This document shows positions 46,531 to 55,316 of a stretch of 64,000 bases of DNA, in pieces (position 1 is the stretch's first letter; each line of letters opens with the position of its first letter). Source of the stretch: Yeosuana marina (GTDB lineage Bacteria > Bacteroidota > Bacteroidia > Flavobacteriales > Flavobacteriaceae); contig NZ_JAAKGI010000005.1 in the NCBI RefSeq assembly GCF_011762485.1, positions 186,001-250,000 on the forward strand, in the 5' to 3' direction. The notes beneath the pieces were generated by a model. It was not told the DNA's origin and did not search any database. It saw only the letters and a program-made list of their open reading frames with translations. Position numbers and translations under genes: made by a program.

Positions 46531-46557
46531 AAAAAGACCTGATTAACAGGTCTTTTT
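46531..46557. terminator. Terminator of glutamine synthetase III
   Basis: AAAAAGACCTG and CAGGTCTTTTT form a perfect 11-bp stem around ATTAA, usable on both strands. Confidence 0.88.
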
Positions 46558-46574
46558 CTTAATAAAATGAATTA

Positions 46575-48761
46575 TTATCGCGTAAATAATAATTCTCTGT
46601 ATTTTGTTAATGGCCAAATTTCATCATCAACAAGTAATTCAAGTTTATCACAATGATAACGTATATCATCAAATAAAGGTCTTACTTTAAAACAATACGC
46701 ATGCGCTTTCTTTTCAATATCCTCTATAGCATTTGCCTTTCTGCGCTCATCAGTCATTTTTGTGACATTTGCATTAATACCCTCAATATGGTTTGATATT
46801 TCTTCTATTAAATTAATTTGTTCTTGTGACACACTCTTGTATTGTTCTTCAAAAATATCTTTAAGGCCTTTCACATTTTTAATTAAAACATTTTGGTACT
46901 TAACGGCTGTAGGCACTACATGATTTCTAGATATATCTGCTAAAACACGACCTTCAATTTGAATATGCATAATATATTCCTCAATTTCAATTTCATATCG
47001 CGCTTCAGTTTCAACCTTACTCATCACATTCATCTCTTCAAAAAGAGCAATGGCTTTTTTAGAAATTCTAGCTTTTAAAGCTTCTGGAGTTGTTTTGTTA
47101 TTGCTTAAACCTCTCTTTTTCGCTTCAACGGTCCAAGCGTCTCCATAACCATTGCCTTCAAACAAAATGTTTCTAGATGCTTTAATATATTCTCTTAAAA
47201 TATTGAATATAGCTTCGTCTTTCTTTAAATCTTTTTTATCAATTAAAGCATCTACTTCTACTTTAAAGTCTTTTAATTGTTTGGCTACAATGGTATTTAA
47301 AACAGTCATAGGGTTTCCACAGTTTGCCATAGAACCCACAGCTCTAAACTCAAATTTATTACCTGTAAAAGCGAAGGGTGACGTTCTATTTCTATCTGTA
47401 TTATCCAACAGCACATCAGGTATTTTACCAACAACGTTTAATTTTAAATCTGTTTTCTCTTCAGGAGATAATTTACCATTGGTAACACCCTCTAACTCTT
47501 CCAATACTTTGGTTAGTTGTTCACCAATAAACACAGAAATTATAGCCGGTGGTGCTTCATTTGCACCAAGTCTGTGATCATTACTAGCAGAAGCAATGGC
47601 TGCTCTTAACAAATCTTCATTATCATGAACTGCTTTTATAGTATTAATGAAAAAGGTAAGGAACTGCAAATTACTCATAGGTGTTTTTCCTGGCCCTAAC
47701 AGATTAACACCTGTATCTGTTGACAGCGACCAGTTATTATGCTTACCAGAACCATTGACTCCCGCAAATGGCTTTTCGTGCAACAATACTTTGAAATTAT
47801 GACGAGATGCTACACGCCCCATAATATCCATTAACAATGAGTTATGATCAACTGCTAAATTTGCTTCCTCATAGATAGGAGCTAATTCAAACTGATTGGG
47901 AGCTACCTCATTATGACGCGTCTTAACAGGAATACCTACTAACATACATTCCGTTTCTAATTCACGCATAAAATTTAAGGCTCTTGTTGGTATAGATCCA
48001 AAATAGTGATCGTCTAGCTGCTGCCCTTTGGCTGAGGAATGTCCTAATAACGTTCTACCTGTCAACGTAATATCAGGACGAGAAGATGCTAAAGACTTAT
48101 CTACTAAAAAATATTCTTGTTCCCACCCTAAAGATGATGATACTTTTTTTACATTTTTATCAAAATATTTACAAACCGCTGTCGCTGCATTATCAACTGC
48201 ATGAAGCGCTCTTAACAACGGAGTTTTATAATCTAAAGCTTCTCCAGTATAAGCAACGAAAATAGTTGGGATACATAAGGTAGTTCCGTAAATAAATGCT
48301 GGTGATGTTGGATCCCAAGCTGTATATCCTCTGGCTTCGAACGTATTTCTGATACCGCCGTTAGGAAAACTTGAGGCATCGGGTTCTTGTTGTACTAATT
48401 GATCGCCACCAAATTTCTCAACAGACATACCCCCTCCTATAGTTTCAAAAAAAGCATCATGTTTTTCCGCCGTAATCCCTGTTAAAGGTTGAAACCAATG
48501 CGTATAATGAGTAACACCCTTTGACAAGGCCCAATCCTTCATTGAGGAAGCCACTTGATCTGCTATATTACGGTCTATTTTGGTACCGTGCTCTATAGCA
48601 CTCATTACACCTTTGTAGGCATCTTTGGATAAATGCTGACGCATAGCATTCTCATTAAATACATTTTTTCCGAACAAATCAGAACGTCTTTCCTTCTCCT
48701 CTACAGGGATCGGTTTGTGAGACATTGATTCTTTAATAGCGTAAAATCTTAATGTTGACAT
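46575..48761 (-). CDS. glnN: Glutamine synthetase type III
   Basis: The 728-residue GSIII joins glutamate and ammonia with ATP. SHKPIPVEEKERRSDLFG at the N-terminus, THYTHWFQPLTG (about 98-109), GWEQEYFLVD and KHNNWSLSTDTG (about 340-351) are characteristic of GlnN, the long cyanobacterial and Bacteroidota form. Start ATG 48761 (MSTLRFYAIKESM) matches the family. It is divergent from a type II enzyme, sharing a 268-base control region. Confidence 0.95.
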   Translation of the reverse strand: MSTLRFYAIKESMSHKPIPVEEKERRSDLFGKNVFNENAMRQHLSKDAYKGVMSAIEHGTKIDRNIADQVASSMKDWALSKGVTHYTHWFQPLTGITAEKHDAFFETIGGGMSVEKFGGDQLVQQEPDASSFPNGGIRNTFEARGYTAWDPTSPAFIYGTTLCIPTIFVAYTGEALDYKTPLLRALHAVDNAATAVCKYFDKNVKKVSSSLGWEQEYFLVDKSLASSRPDITLTGRTLLGHSSAKGQQLDDHYFGSIPTRALNFMRELETECMLVGIPVKTRHNEVAPNQFELAPIYEEANLAVDHNSLLMDIMGRVASRHNFKVLLHEKPFAGVNGSGKHNNWSLSTDTGVNLLGPGKTPMSNLQFLTFFINTIKAVHDNEDLLRAAIASASNDHRLGANEAPPAIISVFIGEQLTKVLEELEGVTNGKLSPEEKTDLKLNVVGKIPDVLLDNTDRNRTSPFAFTGNKFEFRAVGSMANCGNPMTVLNTIVAKQLKDFKVEVDALIDKKDLKKDEAIFNILREYIKASRNILFEGNGYGDAWTVEAKKRGLSNNKTTPEALKARISKKAIALFEEMNVMSKVETEARYEIEIEEYIMHIQIEGRVLADISRNHVVPTAVKYQNVLIKNVKGLKDIFEEQYKSVSQEQINLIEEISNHIEGINANVTKMTDERRKANAIEDIEKKAHAYCFKVRPLFDDIRYHCDKLELLVDDEIWPLTKYRELLFTR

Positions 48762-48796
48762 CTTAATATGGATTATTTAAAGTTCAGTTTAAAATA

Positions 48797-48804
48797 CAAA
48801 AATA
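48797..48804 (-). promoter_or_regulatory. Minus-7 element of glnN
   Basis: On the minus strand TATTTTTG lies 36 bases before the glnN ATG. No well-placed TTG is seen. Confidence 0.4.
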
Positions 48805-48932
48805 AACATCACAAATGAATAAAGAGGAAAAAACAAAATATACTTATTAAGAATATTACAATTTTAGCATAAAAAAATATACTTTTTTTAATAGATACCG
48901 TAAAAAAATGGGGTATAAATAAAAATAACGAT

Positions 48933-48949
48933 GTGTTTTATGAAAACAC
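48933..48949. promoter_or_regulatory. Palindrome in the glnN/GSII control region
   Basis: GTGTTTT and AAAACAC pair perfectly around ATG, 17 bases in all, lying 33 bases upstream of the GSII minus-7 element and 172 bases from the glnN start. A shared operator for nitrogen control is possible. Confidence 0.45.
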
Positions 48950-48981
48950 CCCTATAAATTTAAAGTATATTGATAAAAAAT

Positions 48982-48989
48982 TATATTTG
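48982..48989 (+). promoter_or_regulatory. Minus-7 element of the GSII gene
   Basis: TATATTTG lies 40 bases before the ATG at 49030. Confidence 0.5.
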
Positions 48990-49029
48990 TGACATATATA
49001 AATATTAATGTCTTTTTAAAATATTCACT

Positions 49030-50052
49030 ATGGCAAAAATTAAATTAGAATACATTTGGTTGGATGGTTATTTCCCAACTCAAAACATGAGAAGTAAGAC
49101 AAAGGTTGAAGAGCATGAAAACTTTAAAGGAACTTTAGAAGAAATAGGAAACTGGTCTTTTGACGGATCGTCTACAAAACAAGCAGAAGGAGGTTCATCT
49201 GACTGTATACTAAAGCCTGTAGCCATTTACCCAGACCCTGAGCGCGTTAATGGTTACTTGGTTATGACTGAAGTTATGAGTGCTGATGGAACCCCTCATC
49301 CAACAAATGCGAGAGCAACCATTAGTGATGATGATGATGATGATTTCTGGTTTGGTTTTGAGCAAGAATATTTTATAATGGATGTAGCAACTGAATTGCC
49401 ATTAGGATTTCCTAGAGGTGGATATCCTAAACCACAAGGTATGTACTATTGCTCTGTTGGAGGTTTAAATACTCACGGTAGAGATCTTGTTGAAGAGCAT
49501 GCCGATTTATGTATTGCAGCTGGATTAAACTTTGAAGGGATTAATCAAGAAGTAGCTTGTGGACAATGGGAATTTCAATTGTTTGCCCAAGGTGCTAAAA
49601 AAGCAGGTGATGAAATTTGGGTTGCACGTTATTTATTGGACAGATTAACCGAAAAATATGGTTACTATATAGAATACCACCCAAAACCCCTAGGTGATAC
49701 CGATTGGAATGGTTCTGGTATGCACGCCAACTTCTCAAATACTATTTTAAGAACTTGTGGAGACAAAAAAGTTTACGAAGCAATTTGCGAAGCATTCCGT
49801 CCAGTGGTTAAAGAACATATTGCTGTTTATGGCGAGTTTAATGAGCAACGCTTAACTGGTAAACACGAAACAGCTTCAATAAACGATTTCAGTTATGGTG
49901 TATCAGATAGAGGCGCTTCAATACGTATTCCTATTGCAACGGTAGAAAGAGGCTATAAAGGATGGTTAGAAGATAGAAGACCCGCTTCAAACGGAGATCC
50001 TTATAAAATTGCTGCTCGAATTATTAAAACAGTTAAGTCTGCCAAAATTTAA
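49030..50052 (+). CDS. Glutamine synthetase type II (eukaryotic-like)
   Basis: The 340-residue enzyme begins MAKIKLEYIWLDGYFPTQNM and carries NWSFDGSSTKQAEGGSSDC (about 42-60), FGFEQEYFIMD (about 108-118), GINQEVACGQWEFQ (about 176-189) and GSGMHANFS. These are the type II beta-grasp and catalytic motifs, with the Glu metal ligands preserved. A run of six Asp at about 98-104 (ISDDDDDDFW) precedes the catalytic domain. It is divergent from glnN and ends in its own terminator. Confidence 0.94.
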   Translation: MAKIKLEYIWLDGYFPTQNMRSKTKVEEHENFKGTLEEIGNWSFDGSSTKQAEGGSSDCILKPVAIYPDPERVNGYLVMTEVMSADGTPHPTNARATISDDDDDDFWFGFEQEYFIMDVATELPLGFPRGGYPKPQGMYYCSVGGLNTHGRDLVEEHADLCIAAGLNFEGINQEVACGQWEFQLFAQGAKKAGDEIWVARYLLDRLTEKYGYYIEYHPKPLGDTDWNGSGMHANFSNTILRTCGDKKVYEAICEAFRPVVKEHIAVYGEFNEQRLTGKHETASINDFSYGVSDRGASIRIPIATVERGYKGWLEDRRPASNGDPYKIAARIIKTVKSAKI

Positions 50053-50075
50053 TATTAAATAAATTGTTCATAATA

Positions 50076-50108
50076 AAAAGGAGCTGCCAAATTGGTGGCT
50101 CTTTTTTT
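50076..50108 (+). terminator. Terminator of the GSII gene
   Basis: GAGCTGCCAA pairs with TTGGTGGCTC (two G-U pairs) and is followed by a run of T. Confidence 0.85.
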
Positions 50109-50127
50109 ATGTCAATACATTTTAATT

Positions 50128-51078
50128 TTATTTTGAGGTAAATATTAAGAACATAAAGATTCCGTATCCTAGAATCAATAAGAATCCTTTAATTCTTGTA
50201 ATTTGAAACTTCTTTTTAATAAAAACCATAGGCAATAGAATAAAAGCAAATCCTAGCATCCAAAAAATATCATTAGAAAGAATTTGCGACTCAGTAACAG
50301 GAATTGGTTTAACGAGGGCTGTTAAACCCAAAACAGATCCTATATTAAAGATATTTGACCCTATTAAATTACCAAGTGAAATAGCTTTTTCTTGTTTCAT
50401 TGCTGCAATTATAGACGCAGCCAATTCTGGGATACTGGTTCCTATTGCAATAACAGAAACACCAATAACACCTTCGCTAACACCGATATATTCAGCAAAC
50501 TGTTTTGCGCCGTCAACTAGCCATTCACTTCCAAAATATAGTGAAACCGCACCAATAAGCAACCAAATAGTAATCTTAAAATTTGAAACTACGGCCAATG
50601 CTTCATCAACTTCTTCAGCAATAGTCGAGTTTTTTGATTTTTTAATCAGAATAACTAAAAATAGTATAATTCCTAAAAACAAAACAAGCCCTTCTAACGT
50701 ACTGAGTAAATTGTCATTCCATAAAAAATAATAAAGCACTAAAGAAAATAGCATCATCACTGGCCAATTCATTTTGTAGAAAGACTTATCAACTACAATC
50801 GACCCAACCATAGCTATAATACCAAGAACCAAACCAATATTAGCAATGTTAGAGCCTACCACATTGTTTATGGCAATAGCTGGTGACCCTGTTAAAGCTG
50901 CCTGAAGGCTCACCAATAATTCTGGAGCTGACGTCGCAAAGGAAACGACCGTCATTCCTATGACCATTTTTGATATATTGAATTTAAATGATAAGGCTAC
51001 CGATGAACGTACTAAATATTCGCCTCCTATAACTAACAAAAAAAAGCCAAGTACCAACCAAACTATACCCATAATCAT
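50128..51078 (-). CDS. Calcium/sodium antiporter, YrbG type
   Basis: The 316-residue protein has about ten helices and the two inverted alpha-repeats of CaCA exchangers: VIGMTVVSFATSAPELLVS (about 41-59) with GSNIANIGLVLG, and VIGVSVIAIGTSIPELAAS (about 202-220) with GSNIFNIGSVLG. The Glu of each PEL motif binds the ions. In this family Ca2+ is extruded against Na+ entry. It is convergent with the GSII gene. Start may be ATG 51078 or the Met two codons later (51072). Confidence 0.93.
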   Translation of the reverse strand: MIMGIVWLVLGFFLLVIGGEYLVRSSVALSFKFNISKMVIGMTVVSFATSAPELLVSLQAALTGSPAIAINNVVGSNIANIGLVLGIIAMVGSIVVDKSFYKMNWPVMMLFSLVLYYFLWNDNLLSTLEGLVLFLGIILFLVILIKKSKNSTIAEEVDEALAVVSNFKITIWLLIGAVSLYFGSEWLVDGAKQFAEYIGVSEGVIGVSVIAIGTSIPELAASIIAAMKQEKAISLGNLIGSNIFNIGSVLGLTALVKPIPVTESQILSNDIFWMLGFAFILLPMVFIKKKFQITRIKGFLLILGYGIFMFLIFTSK

Positions 51079-51232
51079 ATTTTTTACGAAGATAATACTT
51101 CAATAAATTTATTATTAAAATATTTCACATTTATTAACAAAACAATCCATTTTCATTTTAAAGTTTAGTTAAACTTTTTTGGTAAATCTTATTATGTAAT
51201 AATTTTAAGTGAATATTTAAAAACACGTAATC

Positions 51233-52084
51233 ATGAAATCTAAAAATGTTTTAAAAATCGGATTAGGTTTAATAATAGTCATTGCTATATGTACTGTTTC
51301 TTTTAAAAGCTTTGCACACAAAACCCCTAAGGTTTCTTTAATTCACAAGGTGGACAGCAAATCAAATGTTATTGTAACTATTGACAAATCGACAACATCA
51401 AAAGATTTTGATGATATAAAGAGTATGCTGAGTGAAAATGGAATTACAGCAACATTTAGCAATATTGAACGCAATGATTTAGGAGAATTAACCGGATTAA
51501 ACATCGCCCTAGAAGATGGTAATAATAATAAAGCAGCAAGTAAAATATCGAGCAACATCCCTATTGCGCAAATAACGTTTGGAAGAAAAGATGGCTTACT
51601 ATTTATATCTCAAAGCAATTCTGAAAATGGAACTCTAGGCTTTTTTAACCAACCAAATATGATGCCATTTGGAAGTGAAAATGACTCCATAGTTGGACAA
51701 AACTTTAGCGGATTTGGAAACTTTAATTTTGATGATTTTTTTAATGATGATGGTAATTCATTTTTCTTTAAAGGCCAAAATATGACGATAGACCAATTGA
51801 GAGAGCAAATGAAAAAACAATTTGAATCTAGTGGAATGAACTTAAATGGTATGTCTTCATTTTTCGAGTCGGAAAGTGATTCTCCCAATAAATTTAATTT
51901 TAAAGATGACCCTAACATCCATAAATTAATCATTATTGATGGCAAGGAGTCTGACTTTAAAACGCTTAGTAAATTGTCAGATGAAAACAAACTGGAAGCT
52001 ATTGACGATTTAAAACCTAAAACAGCTATTAGCTTGTACGGTAATAAAGCAAAAGACGGTGCTATTATTGCAACGACAAAATAA
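51233..52084 (+). CDS. Secreted protein sharing two modules with the BlaR1-like sensor
   Basis: A 283-residue envelope protein with an N-terminal helix (about 8-24). Module A (about 44-95; TSKDFDDIKSMLSENGI, then IERNDLGELTGLNI) and module B (about 229-283; IIIDGKESDFKTLSKL, then YGNKAKDGAIIATTK) align by eye with two parts of the M56 sensor 1 kb downstream, in the same order. Between them lies a long Phe/Asn/Gly-rich section (GFGNFNFDDFFNDDGNSFFF). Module B resembles the TonB-receptor plug motif. I do not know a named family for the whole protein. Confidence 0.75.
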   Translation: MKSKNVLKIGLGLIIVIAICTVSFKSFAHKTPKVSLIHKVDSKSNVIVTIDKSTTSKDFDDIKSMLSENGITATFSNIERNDLGELTGLNIALEDGNNNKAASKISSNIPIAQITFGRKDGLLFISQSNSENGTLGFFNQPNMMPFGSENDSIVGQNFSGFGNFNFDDFFNDDGNSFFFKGQNMTIDQLREQMKKQFESSGMNLNGMSSFFESESDSPNKFNFKDDPNIHKLIIIDGKESDFKTLSKLSDENKLEAIDDLKPKTAISLYGNKAKDGAIIATTK

Positions 52085-52105
52085 TTTAAACCTTTAATAA
52101 CTGAT

Positions 52106-52134
52106 AAAAAAGACGCTTAAAACGCGTCTTTTTC
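52106..52134 (+). terminator. Terminator of the secreted protein gene
   Basis: GACGC and GCGTC with flanking AAAAA and TTTTT pair around TTAAAAC. Confidence 0.8.
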
Positions 52135-52216
52135 TTTACAAATTACTCGCTCCTTTTAAATAATTAAATACTACTCTACCTATAATAACTTAAAAAATAA
52201 TTAAATAACTAATTTA

Positions 52217-52251
52217 ATAGTTGTATAACTATAAAAATAGTTATATGTTTG
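52217..52251 (+). promoter_or_regulatory. Promoter and likely operator of blaI-blaR1
   Basis: TTG (52221-52223), a 20-base spacer and TATGTTTG (52244-52251) form a good Bacteroidota promoter. The palindrome ATAGTTgtatAACTAT (52217-52232) overlaps the TTG, and a further ATAGTTAT (52237-52244) sits before the minus-7 element, as expected of repressor binding sites. Confidence 0.6.
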
Positions 52252-52255
52252 TGAT

Positions 52256-52384
52256 GCGTTAGGGATTGAACTATATGTTTGAGCTCGCCGACGAAGGAGG
52301 AAGCGAGTAGTGAAATATTTTTATTCATGAGTTCATTAATATAAAATAGTAACTAACAAATAAAGCCAACCCTTGTGGTAACGC
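52256..52384. repeat. Dispersed intergenic repeat B, second copy
   Basis: It starts GCGTTAGGGATTG and ends CCCTTGTGGTAACGC like the copy at 12611-12788, with a different centre. It lies in the presumed 5' untranslated leader of blaI. Confidence 0.7.
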
Positions 52385-52408
52385 CCAACTATATATTACA
52401 AAATACAC

Positions 52409-52768
52409 ATGGAAAAGTTAACAAATAAAGAAGAAGAAATTATGCATATTTTATGGAAGCTTGAAAAGGCTTTTGTTAAAGATGTATTAGCCGAAATAAA
52501 AGACGACAAACCTCATTACAATACCTTATCCACCATTATTAGAAATTTGGAAGACAAAGGCTATGTGAGTTATAATGCCTATGGAAAAACACACCAGTAC
52601 TACCCTATTGTGAGCAAGGAGGAATACAGAAAAGGCTTTATGAGTACAGCAATAGACCATTATTTTAATAATTCGTACAAAAATATGGTATCGTTTTTTG
52701 CTAAGGAAGAAAAAATAAGTGTGGACGAGCTTAAGGAGATTATTGCCTTAATTGAAAAAAATAAATAA
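52409..52768 (+). CDS. BlaI/MecI/CopY family repressor
   Basis: A 119-residue winged-helix regulator (about 1-75; LTNKEEEIMHILWKLEKAFV, then YNTLSTIIRNLEDKGYV) with a C-terminal dimer helix. In BlaI/MecI the dimer is inactivated by cleavage triggered by the membrane sensor. The stop codon overlaps the start of the M56 gene by one base (52768), the classic repressor-sensor arrangement. The repressor's target is likely its own promoter at 52217-52251. Confidence 0.93.
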   Translation: MEKLTNKEEEIMHILWKLEKAFVKDVLAEIKDDKPHYNTLSTIIRNLEDKGYVSYNAYGKTHQYYPIVSKEEYRKGFMSTAIDHYFNNSYKNMVSFFAKEEKISVDELKEIIALIEKNK

Positions 52769-54699
52769 TGATGGAATATTTACTGAAAGCAAGTGCTATT
52801 ATTGTAATTTTTTATACCTGCTATAAAGTTTTTTTACATCGCGATACTTTTTTTGAACAGAATAGATGGTTTTTGATGGCTGGATTGGTTGTGTCGGTGC
52901 TTCTTCCGTTGATTGTAATTCCGATTTACATAGAAGCCCAACCTATAAATTTTGACAATCTGGTTTTTGTTGAAAATGCATCAACTACAAATGCTACGGA
53001 AACTTCATTTAATATTTCCCTTCTTTTAAATAGTGTTTATTTTATAGGCGTAGTTGTTTTTGTTATTAGGTTTATACTTCAAATAACGTCATTATTGCCG
53101 TTAATAATGAATGGTTCAAAGCAAAAGATGGGACGTTATCATTTTATAACAACAACTCAAGAGGTATCTCCTTTTTCGTTTTTCAATCTTATTGTTTTCA
53201 ATCCAAAATCATTTAGCGATGTTGAATTAGAACAGATACTTACGCATGAAAAAGTACACGTACATCAATATCACACGCTCGATATAATCATATCTGAATT
53301 AGCTTGTATCGTATTTTGGTTTAATCCCTTTATTTGGTTGTATAATAAAGATTTAAAACAAAACTTAGAATTTATTGCAGACAAGAACGCAATCAATGAT
53401 TCCAACTGCAAAAAAAGCTATCAATACACCTTATTAAAAACAATTATACCAACTCATCAATTGGCTTTAACCAATAATTTTTATACATCATTAATCAAAA
53501 AACGAATCGTTATGTTACACAAATCAAAATCAAAAAAAATCAATTTATTAAAGTACACGTTAGTTATTCCAATTTTAGCACTATTCTTAATGAGCTTTAA
53601 TACGGAGGAAGTCATGATTGAAAAGACATTAACTCCAACAAATTCAAATTCTCACAAAAAGCTTCCAGTTATTAATAAGTTACCTAGTTCTTTTAAACCT
53701 AATACAGAAAGCCAGCCTATTAAAAAGTCGGTGTCAAACAACTTCGCATCAAAAACATCTGAAATATCATCTTCTAGTATAGAAGTTATCATTACTAAGG
53801 ACTATACCGATAGTGATTTTGAAAATCTAAAAACAAAATTTAATAATGAAGGCTACACACTAAAAGTAAAAGGTATTAAACGCAATAAACAAAATGAAAT
53901 AACATCTATTAAGATTGATGTAAGCTCAAAATCTTCAAATGCAAATTATAATATTGATACAGATGAAGCTATCAGTCCTATAAAAATTAGTATAGATGAT
54001 AAGGGTGGAAATATATCTATAGGAAATAGTCATATAAAAAACGAAAAAAACACGGTTTTTGTTACTGGATATGGTAATAATAAAAAAAGAACACTCTCTG
54101 ATACAGAAAATAATGTATATGTCATTTCATCAGATGATGAAAATGATGACAATGTACAAGTAAATGAGTTCATTATAAAAAATGGTGATTCCATGCACGT
54201 TAAAAAATTTCATAAGAAAATAAAATTAAATGATGATCATTCTAATTTATCGTGGACAACTGATAGTAGTGAGAATAAAAAAATAATCATCACAGGCAAA
54301 AGCACAGGTATAAAAATAGCATCAAAAGATGGCAAGGAACCTTTGTTTATAGTTGACGGGAAAGTAATCTCTAAAAAAGAAATGAATGATATCCACCCAA
54401 ATAGTATTGAAAAAGTTGAAGTTCTCAAAGGAGATGGAGCGATTAAAAATTATGGAGAGGATGCAGCTAATGGTGTTATTTTAATCAAAAAAAAAGACAC
54501 CGAAATTTCTAATCTTTTAAAATTAGAGAAAACATCTTTATATATCCTAGACGGAAAAGAAATAACCACAGACGAGATGAATGATATTAATCCAGATAAA
54601 ATTGACGGCATCAATGTCCTAAAAGGAGAAAGCGCTACAAAAAAATACGGTGATAAAGGAAAGAATGGTGTGGTTATAATTACCCTAAAAAAGGAATAA
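52768..54699 (+). CDS. M56 (BlaR1-like) membrane metallopeptidase with TonB-plug-like modules
   Basis: A 643-residue sensor. Membrane helices lie near 5-22, 34-54, 91-110 and 265-282; the M56 catalytic site is HEKVH (about 160-164) with a Glu in NLEFIADKNA (about 200). The C-terminal extracytoplasmic part has module A (about 336-386; TDSDFENLKTKFNNEGY) and two tandem copies of module B (about 525-573, 591-640; FIVDGKVISKKEMNDI and YILDGKEITTDEMNDI, each ending in a YG...NGV motif). Unlike classical BlaR1 there is no penicillin-binding domain. Confidence 0.9.
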   Translation: MMEYLLKASAIIVIFYTCYKVFLHRDTFFEQNRWFLMAGLVVSVLLPLIVIPIYIEAQPINFDNLVFVENASTTNATETSFNISLLLNSVYFIGVVVFVIRFILQITSLLPLIMNGSKQKMGRYHFITTTQEVSPFSFFNLIVFNPKSFSDVELEQILTHEKVHVHQYHTLDIIISELACIVFWFNPFIWLYNKDLKQNLEFIADKNAINDSNCKKSYQYTLLKTIIPTHQLALTNNFYTSLIKKRIVMLHKSKSKKINLLKYTLVIPILALFLMSFNTEEVMIEKTLTPTNSNSHKKLPVINKLPSSFKPNTESQPIKKSVSNNFASKTSEISSSSIEVIITKDYTDSDFENLKTKFNNEGYTLKVKGIKRNKQNEITSIKIDVSSKSSNANYNIDTDEAISPIKISIDDKGGNISIGNSHIKNEKNTVFVTGYGNNKKRTLSDTENNVYVISSDDENDDNVQVNEFIIKNGDSMHVKKFHKKIKLNDDHSNLSWTTDSSENKKIIITGKSTGIKIASKDGKEPLFIVDGKVISKKEMNDIHPNSIEKVEVLKGDGAIKNYGEDAANGVILIKKKDTEISNLLKLEKTSLYILDGKEITTDEMNDINPDKIDGINVLKGESATKKYGDKGKNGVVIITLKKE

Positions 54700-55163
54700 C
54701 TAAAAAATATATTTTATAAAAAAAGACATTCTTTACAGAGTGTCTTTTTTTTATGGACAAAGATGAAATCATAAAAAATTAATGATTTTTAAATGAAATG
54801 CCCCTACGTTTTTAAAAACTCGGACAAAATAGCCCTACAATTATTTCATATTTTCACTAAAAAAGATATTTTAAGTTAAAATTTAAAACTTATTTGAAGA
54901 ATAAATGTAAAATATTGAAATAAAAATCATTTTTTTGATTACAAAAACATATTCAATTTCATAGATTTCCTTATAATCTCTTGGAAGTAATATTAGTAAT
55001 TAAGTATCTTCATAAGGTAGTACTTTATTTAAACTAATTATTAACCAATAAACCCTTAAAATTATGATTACACTTGCTCTTATGCTAATTGAAATTATCT
55101 TTTCAATTAATTAAACCTAAAATGTAAAACTTAGTCTAGAATAAGTTTTACTATTTTTACAAC
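54700..55163. other. 464-bp gap after blaR1
   Basis: Apart from the terminator I see only AT-rich DNA. A 16-codon hydrophobic frame at 55064-55114 is too short to support. The last part leads to the small gene at 55164. Confidence 0.6.
54718..54752 (+). terminator. Terminator of the blaI-blaR1 operon
   Basis: GACATTCT pairs with AGAGTGTC (one G-U) around TTAC, followed by eight T. Confidence 0.85.
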
Positions 55164-55316
55164 ATGCAAAAGCAAGTATTTAAATTTTTAGCAAAGGTTA
55201 ATAAAATCATTCTTCCAAGTTTTACAAAAAAGGAATTAGATTTAGCAAAAGCGACTAAACTTCAATTACTGATTATTGGATGGCGGTATTATATTACTAA
55301 AAACGCTCTGGATTAG
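55164..55316 (+). CDS. Small conserved-looking basic protein (50 aa)
   Basis: ATG 55164 to TAG 55314-55316 gives 50 residues: MQKQVFKFLAKVNKIILPSF, then a Lys-rich helix (KELDLAKATKLQLL) and IIGWRYYITKNALD. I recall very similar short proteins in many flavobacteria, sometimes mislabelled SsrA-binding protein, though I cannot check. It is basic with no signal. The last four bases overlap the stop of the convergent type 9 secreted protein gene. Confidence 0.65.
   Translation: MQKQVFKFLAKVNKIILPSFTKKELDLAKATKLQLLIIGWRYYITKNALD

Larger units (their letters stand above)
52085..52408. other. 324-bp gap before blaI with terminator, promoter and repeat B
   Basis: In order it holds the terminator of the secreted protein gene (52106-52134), an AT-rich stretch with several ATAGTTAT-type motifs, the promoter (52221-52251) and a repeat B copy (52256-52384). 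No coding frame is supported. Confidence 0.7.

Noticed and set aside
55064..55114. 16-codon hydrophobic frame
   Set aside because: Too short and of low complexity; no promoter or conservation can be shown.
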